This document shows positions 6,141 to 10,132 of a DNA stretch of 10,132 nucleotides, piece by piece (the stretch's first letter is position 1; each line of letters starts with the position of its first letter). The notes below the pieces were generated by a model that was given only the letters and a program-made list of their open reading frames with translations, had not been told where the DNA came from and did not search any database. Made by a program: the position numbers and the translations under genes. The stretch lies in contig CAJLHL010000085.1 in the NCBI GenBank assembly GCA_905206455.1, positions 1-10,132 of the forward strand, in the 5' to 3' direction. Source of the DNA: an uncultured Eubacteriales bacterium. Its GTDB lineage: Bacteria > Bacillota > Clostridia > Peptostreptococcales > Anaerovoracaceae.

Positions 6141-7055
6141 ATGATTGACAGACTGATCGATGGGATTCGGACAAAGAAAAATCCGACGGTAGCCGGACTG
6201 GATCCGACGCTGGACATGATTCCGGAATATCTGAAGGAGGAATATTTCGGAGAATACGGAATGACGCCGGAGGCGGCAGGCAGGCTCTTCGAAAGATTCA
6301 ATAAAGAGATCATCGACGAGATTTTCGATATCGTGCCGGCGGTGAAACCTCAGATCGCCATGTATGAGAAATTTGGAATCGAGGGCCTGAAAGCATATAA
6401 CGAAACCTGCAGATATGCGCGTTCGAAGGGACTTCTCGTCATCGGCGATATCAAGCGGGGAGATATCTCCTCTACAGCATCAGCCTATGCCGCTCACCTG
6501 GGCGGAGCTCAGATCGGAGAGCATATAGAAGAGACCTGGATAGAGGATGCGGTGACACTGAATCCCTATATGGGGTCAGACGGCATTCGGCCGTTTCTCG
6601 ATATCTGCGCCGGGGGAGACAAGGGGATCTTCCTTCTGGTAAAAACGAGCAATCCCAGCAGCAGTGAGATGCAGGATCTGCTCCTGGCGGATGGGCGCAG
6701 AGTTTACGAAGTTGCGGGTCAGCTGGTGGAGACCTGGGGTGCGGAAGCCATGGGTTCCGGAAGCTACAGCAACGTGGGGGCTGTCGTGGGAGCGACTCAC
6801 AAAGAAGAAGGTACCCGTCTGAGATCACAGATGCCTCATACTTTTTTTCTGGTACCTGGTTATGGAGCTCAGGGCGGTACGGCGGAGGATATCGTCGGAT
6901 TTTTCGACAAAAACGGGGTCGGCGCTGTCGTCAATTCTTCCCGGGGAATTACGGCGGCATATAAAAAGGACGCGTCTTTCTCCGACCGGGAGTACGCTAA
7001 AGCGGCCCGCGCCGCGGCGATCCGCATGAGAGACGATCTGAGAAGGGTTTTATAA
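6141..7055 (+). CDS. pyrF: Orotidine 5'-phosphate decarboxylase, type 2
   Basis: This cytoplasmic enzyme decarboxylates OMP to UMP, the last step of the pathway. The 304-residue product is of the longer type 2 form (usually about 270-310 residues, against about 230-240 for the short bacterial type). The early GLDPTLDMIP (19-28) and VKPQIAMYEKFG (68-79) are family strands. The catalytic Asp/Lys array reads VIGDIKRGDI (100-109), giving D103, K105 and D108. NPYMGSDG (141-148) and the late FLVPGYGAQGG with VVNSSRGI form the phosphate-binding loops. The start at 6141 is chosen on its ribosome binding site and because GLDP then falls at the usual distance from the N-terminus. pyrK follows after 52 bases. 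Confidence 0.95.
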   Translation: MIDRLIDGIRTKKNPTVAGLDPTLDMIPEYLKEEYFGEYGMTPEAAGRLFERFNKEIIDEIFDIVPAVKPQIAMYEKFGIEGLKAYNETCRYARSKGLLVIGDIKRGDISSTASAYAAHLGGAQIGEHIEETWIEDAVTLNPYMGSDGIRPFLDICAGGDKGIFLLVKTSNPSSSEMQDLLLADGRRVYEVAGQLVETWGAEAMGSGSYSNVGAVVGATHKEEGTRLRSQMPHTFFLVPGYGAQGGTAEDIVGFFDKNGVGAVVNSSRGITAAYKKDASFSDREYAKAARAAAIRMRDDLRRVL

Positions 7056-7095
7056 CTTAATGCAGATTGCCGGACGAAATGAAGAGCAGAGATAC

Positions 7096-7102
7096 AGGGA
7101 GG
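7096..7102 (+). promoter_or_regulatory. Ribosome binding site that decides the pyrK start
   Basis: AGGGAGG lies 5 bases before the ATG at 7108. An in-frame ATG at 7060, just after the pyrF stop, has only a distant AAGGG and would add 16 residues with no family match. Confidence 0.65.
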
Positions 7103-7107
7103 TAGCG

Positions 7108-7932
7108 ATGCCGGAAAAAAAGATTTATAAAGGAATCGTCGTCAGCAATCAGGAGATTGCCGACGGCATTATGAAAATGAAGCTGTCGGCGCCGGAGGCC
7201 GCAGGCGAGGCTCGTCCCGGTCAGTTCGCAAATCTGTATCCGGCTGCCGACAGTCTGATCCTGCCGCGCCCCATCAGCATCTGCGATGCGGATGGGGACG
7301 ACGGCACACTGACGTTTGTGTATGCCGTCGTCGGCGCGGGAACGGCAGAATTTGCGGGATATGAGAGCGGCGACACCGTGCGTGTCTCATCGCCGCTGGG
7401 CACCGGCTTTCTTCTGCCGTCCCCGGCAGGCGCGGAGAGCGTACCGGCGTTAGGTTCCCTCAACGCCGTTCTCATCGGCGGCGGCGTGGGCTGCGCTCCG
7501 ATGCTGTTTGCGGCAAAGGAACTGAGATCGCTGGGGGTTTCCGTTACGGCGGTAGCCGGCTTTCGGAAAGAACCTTTTCTCATCGAAGAATTAAAAGACG
7601 CCGGAGCACGGGTGGTAGTCACTACGGACATGCCGACAGAAAACGCATTTTTGGGCACTGTGGTGGACTGTATGGAGATCAATGAGATCCGCGGGGATCT
7701 TTATTTTTCCTGCGGTCCCAGAGCGATGCTCTCAGCAGTCTGTTCCTACCTGAAAAGACGGGGAGAAGATGTTCAGGTTTCCCTGGAGGAGCGCATGGGA
7801 TGCGGATACGGCGCGTGCGTAGGCTGTGTCTGTGATATAAAAGTAAAAGACGCACAGGGAAAAGAAACCGCGGTGCGGAAGAAAGTCTGTAAGGACGGCC
7901 CCGTATTTCTGGGAAGCGAGGTGATCTGGTGA
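7108..7932 (+). CDS. pyrK: Dihydroorotate dehydrogenase B, electron transfer subunit
   Basis: PyrK carries FAD and a [2Fe-2S] cluster and passes electrons from the FMN of PyrD to NAD+; the two form a cytoplasmic PyrK2-PyrD2 complex. The 274-residue product has the FAD-binding RPIS motif (54-57), the pyridine-nucleotide motif IGGGVGCAPM (123-132), and FSCGPRAML (200-208) of the ferredoxin-reductase fold. The C-terminal cluster site is C232-x4-C237-x2-C240 followed by C261, matching the B. subtilis PyrK pattern; C242 is an extra nearby Cys. The length fits the family (about 250-270). The stop codon overlaps the pyrD ATG by one base (TGATG), as expected for translational coupling of subunits made in equal amounts. 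Confidence 0.95.
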   Translation: MPEKKIYKGIVVSNQEIADGIMKMKLSAPEAAGEARPGQFANLYPAADSLILPRPISICDADGDDGTLTFVYAVVGAGTAEFAGYESGDTVRVSSPLGTGFLLPSPAGAESVPALGSLNAVLIGGGVGCAPMLFAAKELRSLGVSVTAVAGFRKEPFLIEELKDAGARVVVTTDMPTENAFLGTVVDCMEINEIRGDLYFSCGPRAMLSAVCSYLKRRGEDVQVSLEERMGCGYGACVGCVCDIKVKDAQGKETAVRKKVCKDGPVFLGSEVIW

Positions 7933-8873
7933 TGACAGAGATCGATAAGAGAGCGTCGGAATACGGTATTGATCTGTCGGCAGATCTGGCGGGAATTTGT
8001 CTGAAGAATCCGATCTGCACTGCTTCCGGAACATTTTCCGCCAGAGAAAGCGGACAGTTTTACGATATCAGCGAACTGGGCGCGGCTGTGACTAAGGGAG
8101 TGGCGGCAGAACCCTGGATGGGAAATGAGACGCCGAGGATCGCTGAAACTTACGGAGGAATGCTGAATTCCGTCGGTCTTCAGAATCCCGGAGCGCAGGT
8201 ATATATGGAGGAGGAACTGCCGTTTCTCCGTCAGTTTGACACGAAAATTATCACAAACATCGCAGGTCACAGTATTGACGAGTACTGCGAAGCGGTTCAG
8301 ATGCTCAACGGCTGTCCGGAAATCGCCATGTTTGAGGTCAATATTTCCTGTCCAAACGTCAGCGAGGGCGGAATTGCTTTCGGAACGGATCCGGCGATGG
8401 CGGAGAAAGTGACTGCGGAGGTGAAAAAGGTTTCGAAGAAACCCGTGATGATCAAGCTCACGCCGAATGTGACGGACATCACGGAAATCGCCCGGGCGGC
8501 GGAAGCCGGCGGAGCGGATGCGGTATCCCTGATAAATACGCTTTTGGGAATGCGCATCGATCTGAAAAAACGCAGAGCCGTTCTTGCCCGCAAGGTAGGC
8601 GGATTTTCCGGCCCTGCGGTCAAGCCTGTGGCCCTGCGGATGGTGTGGCAGACGGCAAATGCCGTAAATATTCCAGTGCTGGGAATGGGGGGGATCTCCA
8701 CCGGTACCGACGCTGCGGAGTTTCTGGCCGCAGGCGCCTGTGCGGTTTCCATAGGTACGGCTGCTCTGTCCGATCCTTCGGCTCCGGTGCGCATTAAAGC
8801 AGAATTGCTGGAATTTATGCGGGAAAACGGTTTCGAGAATATCTCGGAATTAAAACGTGCCTTTGATATATAG
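7932..8873 (+). CDS. pyrD: Dihydroorotate dehydrogenase B, catalytic subunit (class 1B)
   Basis: This FMN enzyme oxidises dihydroorotate to orotate and works with PyrK using NAD+. The 313-residue product shows NPICTASGTF (26-35), TKG (54-56), the catalytic loop NISCPNVSEGG (137-147) with the class 1 base C140, IKLTPNV (174-180) with FMN-contacting K175, SLINT (199-203), and the phosphate-binding GMGGISTG (251-258) and SIGTA (273-277). A Cys rather than Ser in the catalytic loop, plus the adjacent pyrK, places it in class 1B rather than the membrane-bound class 2. ATG at 7932 overlaps the pyrK stop; a GTG three bases earlier (7929) is the alternative, and GAGG at 7918-7921 could serve either. 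pyrE follows after a 199-base gap. Confidence 0.95.
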   Translation: MTEIDKRASEYGIDLSADLAGICLKNPICTASGTFSARESGQFYDISELGAAVTKGVAAEPWMGNETPRIAETYGGMLNSVGLQNPGAQVYMEEELPFLRQFDTKIITNIAGHSIDEYCEAVQMLNGCPEIAMFEVNISCPNVSEGGIAFGTDPAMAEKVTAEVKKVSKKPVMIKLTPNVTDITEIARAAEAGGADAVSLINTLLGMRIDLKKRRAVLARKVGGFSGPAVKPVALRMVWQTANAVNIPVLGMGGISTGTDAAEFLAAGACAVSIGTAALSDPSAPVRIKAELLEFMRENGFENISELKRAFDI

Positions 8874-9072
8874 CTGCGCCGCGAGGTCCGCAAAGCGCGG
8901 TTTGTTCCGCAGGGAACGCGATTCTGCGCGGAAAAGAGTTCTTTATAATAAAATAACTTTTCCTGCGGCGGAAAATAGTATAAATTTAATGGAGTCAGTG
9001 CGCGGCGAGCTATCTCTGATATCAGATTGGAAGGCTGTCTCGTTTTAGAAAATGTGGAATCAGGAGTAAAAA
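8874..9072 (+). other. pyrD-pyrE gap with hairpins and AT-rich patch
   Basis: This 199-base gap starts GC-rich with overlapping hairpin options: GTTCC-GCAG-GGAAC (8904-8917), or TTCCGC (8905-8910) pairing with GCGGAA (8928-8933). It then turns AT-rich (about 8938-8994) and ends at the pyrE ribosome binding site, AGGAG at 9062-9066. No U-run directly follows the hairpins, so a full terminator is not shown. I see no supported gene inside. Confidence 0.4.
8944..8949 (+). promoter_or_regulatory. Possible internal -10 element upstream of pyrE
   Basis: TATAAT is an exact sigma-A -10 consensus in the AT-rich part of the pyrD-pyrE gap. The sequence 16-18 bases upstream (8920-8927) is a poor -35. It could give pyrE and the DUF1294 gene their own start, but the support is weak. 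Confidence 0.25.
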
Positions 9073-9765
9073 ATGAGTTATAAGGAAAATTTTATAAAAT
9101 TCATGGTACAGGCCGGTGTCCTTACTTTTGGGGATTTCGTCACAAAGAGCGGCAGAAATACGCCGTATTTTATCAATACGGGAAATTACAGAACCGGCGC
9201 GCAGGCGCAGAAACTGGGCCAGTATTACGCTTCGTGCATCGTAGACAATATGGGCGAAGGCGGTATATCGGAAGCGGCGAATGTCCTTTTCGGGCCGGCG
9301 TATAAAGGCATCCCTCTGGCGGTTTCCACTTCGATCGTGCTCTCCGCAGAATACCGGAGAGAATTTAATTACTGTTTTAACCGCAAGGAAAGGAAAGATC
9401 ACGGCGAAGGCGGCAATATGGTGGGGCATAAACTGCAGGCGGGCGACCGCGTTCTTATCACTGAAGACGTTATCACCGCAGGGACAGCAGTTCGTGAAAC
9501 TCTTCCGCTGCTTCTGGAAACGGAAGGCGTGCATGTGGAAGGTCTCGTGGTGTCTGTAGACCGAATGGAGAGAGGAAGCGGAGAAAAGACCGCTATCCAG
9601 GAGCTGTACGAAGATTTCGGAATCCGTACCTATCCGATCGTAACGGTAAGAGAAATCATCGATACTCTTTACAATGTGGAAATCGACGGAAAGATTGTGA
9701 TCGATGATCAGGTGAGGGATAAAATGGAAATCTATCTCGAAAAATATTGTGTGAAGCCGCTGTGA
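9073..9765 (+). CDS. pyrE: Orotate phosphoribosyltransferase
   Basis: This cytoplasmic enzyme joins orotate and PRPP to give OMP, feeding PyrF. The 230-residue product has SGRNTPYFINTG (26-37) for orotate binding, LFGPAYKGIPLA (72-83) for pyrophosphate, FNRKERKDHGEGG (102-114) with the mobile-loop K104, K107 and H110, and the PRPP motif VLITEDVITAGTA (127-139). The length and motif order match the proteobacterial-type and clostridial long PyrE (about 210-230). AGGAG at 9062-9066, 6 bases before ATG, fixes the start. The stop overlaps the likely GTG start of the next gene by four bases. Confidence 0.95.
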   Translation: MSYKENFIKFMVQAGVLTFGDFVTKSGRNTPYFINTGNYRTGAQAQKLGQYYASCIVDNMGEGGISEAANVLFGPAYKGIPLAVSTSIVLSAEYRREFNYCFNRKERKDHGEGGNMVGHKLQAGDRVLITEDVITAGTAVRETLPLLLETEGVHVEGLVVSVDRMERGSGEKTAIQELYEDFGIRTYPIVTVREIIDTLYNVEIDGKIVIDDQVRDKMEIYLEKYCVKPL

Positions 9766-10040
9766 GCCGGCCAGAGATCGCGACGGCAGTCTATCTCGTA
9801 TGGAACCTTTTTAATTTCGTTCTCATGGGGGTTGACAAAAGGCGGGCGAAGAGAGATCTGTGGCGGATTCCTGAGCGCACGCTACTCTGCTGCGCATTTC
9901 TGATGGGGGCGGTGGGAAGCCTCCTCGGTTCTCACGTGTTTCACCATAAGACACGGAAGACGAAATTTAAAATCGGGCTGCCTGCGGCCCTTCTTTTCAA
10001 TATAGCGATTGCATCGGCAGCGGCATATTTTTACTTTTAA
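9762..10040 (+). CDS. DUF1294 family small membrane protein
   Basis: This predicted integral membrane protein of about 92 residues matches the DUF1294 family by the pattern GVDKRRAKRDLWRIPERTLL, then a glycine-rich segment with SLLGSHVF, then HHKTRKTKFKIGLP. Its function is unknown. Hydrophobic segments are at about 6-22, 40-58 and 71-91 of the GTG-start product, with a basic loop after the first. The GTG at 9762 overlaps the pyrE stop as GTGA, a classical coupled arrangement; a TTG at 9747 in the same frame is possible but sits deeper inside pyrE. There is no clear Shine-Dalgarno site before either, which fits reinitiation by ribosomes leaving pyrE. The link to pyrimidine synthesis is positional only. 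Confidence 0.85.
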   Translation: MSRPEIATAVYLVWNLFNFVLMGVDKRRAKRDLWRIPERTLLCCAFLMGAVGSLLGSHVFHHKTRKTKFKIGLPAALLFNIAIASAAAYFYF

Positions 10041-10055
10041 ATCGCCGGGCAGACA

Positions 10056-10084
10056 GTTGCGGATCGCCAGAGCAGATCCGCGGT
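10056..10084 (+). other. Hairpin downstream of the DUF1294 gene
   Basis: GCGGATC (10059-10065) pairs with GATCCGC (10075-10081) around a 9-base loop, and three wobble pairs extend it to 10056-10084. The bases that follow are only weakly T-rich (CTTGTG), so this is a possible but poor terminator for the pyr cluster. Confidence 0.4.
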
Positions 10085-10098
10085 CTTGTGCAGAAACA

Positions 10099-10132
10099 GG
10101 GAAGAGGAAGGCGTTGATGCCTTACTCTCCCC
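10099..10132. other. Long hairpin at the right edge of the window
   Basis: The arms 10099-10112 and 10119-10132 pair as GGG/CCC, AGAG/CTCT and AAGGC/GCCTT, with two single mismatches and a GTTGAT loop: 12 pairs in all. The window ends on the last paired base, so what follows (a T-run, a riboswitch body or a gene) cannot be seen. It could be the main terminator of the operon or part of the next gene's leader. Confidence 0.45.

Noticed and set aside
4421..6313. A 630-codon open frame on the minus strand, opposite pyrC and the ends of the MscS gene and pyrF
   Set aside because: It is antisense to pyrC, whose catalytic motifs are intact. Its product is rich in Arg, Ser and Phe without domain pattern, and it crosses three real genes. 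It is a by-product of the codon composition of pyrC.

Overview
The window is ordinary chromosomal DNA from a low-to-mid GC Gram-positive anaerobe, most likely class Clostridia (Bacillota). The evidence is strong purine-rich Shine-Dalgarno sites before almost every gene, a class 1B (PyrK/PyrD) dihydroorotate dehydrogenase, a small DUF6440-type protein, and a leaderless Amidase_3-like protein of a kind I associate with spore-forming Firmicutes. I cannot name genus or species from this sequence. I see no rRNA, tRNA, CRISPR array, insertion sequence or phage gene.

Layout. (1) Positions 1-1594, plus strand: a Nudix hydrolase cut by the left edge, a prephenate dehydratase-like protein without an ACT domain, and a small DUF6440-like protein. 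(2) Positions 1595-1831: an intergenic stretch with a strong hairpin (1721-1750) that can end transcription from both sides. (3) Positions 1832-3226, minus strand: an unusual N-acetylmuramoyl-L-alanine amidase-like gene, followed downstream by a PlsC-type acyltransferase that has its own promoter in the 102-base gap. (4) Positions 3227-3681: a 455-base intergenic region with the start signals of the minus-strand amidase gene and the plus-strand MscS gene. (5) Positions 3682-4530, plus strand: an MscS-family mechanosensitive channel. (6) Positions 4613-9765, plus strand: the pyrimidine cluster pyrC, pyrF, pyrK, pyrD, pyrE. (7) Positions 9762-10040: a DUF1294 membrane protein whose start overlaps the pyrE stop. 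(8) Hairpins at the right edge.

The pyr genes encode the steps from carbamoyl-aspartate to UMP. PyrC closes the ring to dihydroorotate. PyrD with PyrK oxidises it to orotate using NAD+. PyrE adds phosphoribose from PRPP. PyrF decarboxylates OMP to UMP. The first two steps (carAB, pyrB/pyrI) are not in the window, and neither is pyrR or a recognisable PyrR-type attenuator. pyrK and pyrD are tightly coupled, but pyrC-pyrF and pyrD-pyrE are separated by nearly 200 bases each, so regulation may act inside the cluster.

I found no convincing new multi-gene system. The points most worth a second look are the ACT-less prephenate dehydratase-like protein with an altered TRF motif, the amidase-like protein that lacks the usual first zinc-binding His motif and any signal peptide, an insertion in PyrC, the coupled pyrE/DUF1294 pair, and hairpins in the gaps of the pyr cluster.
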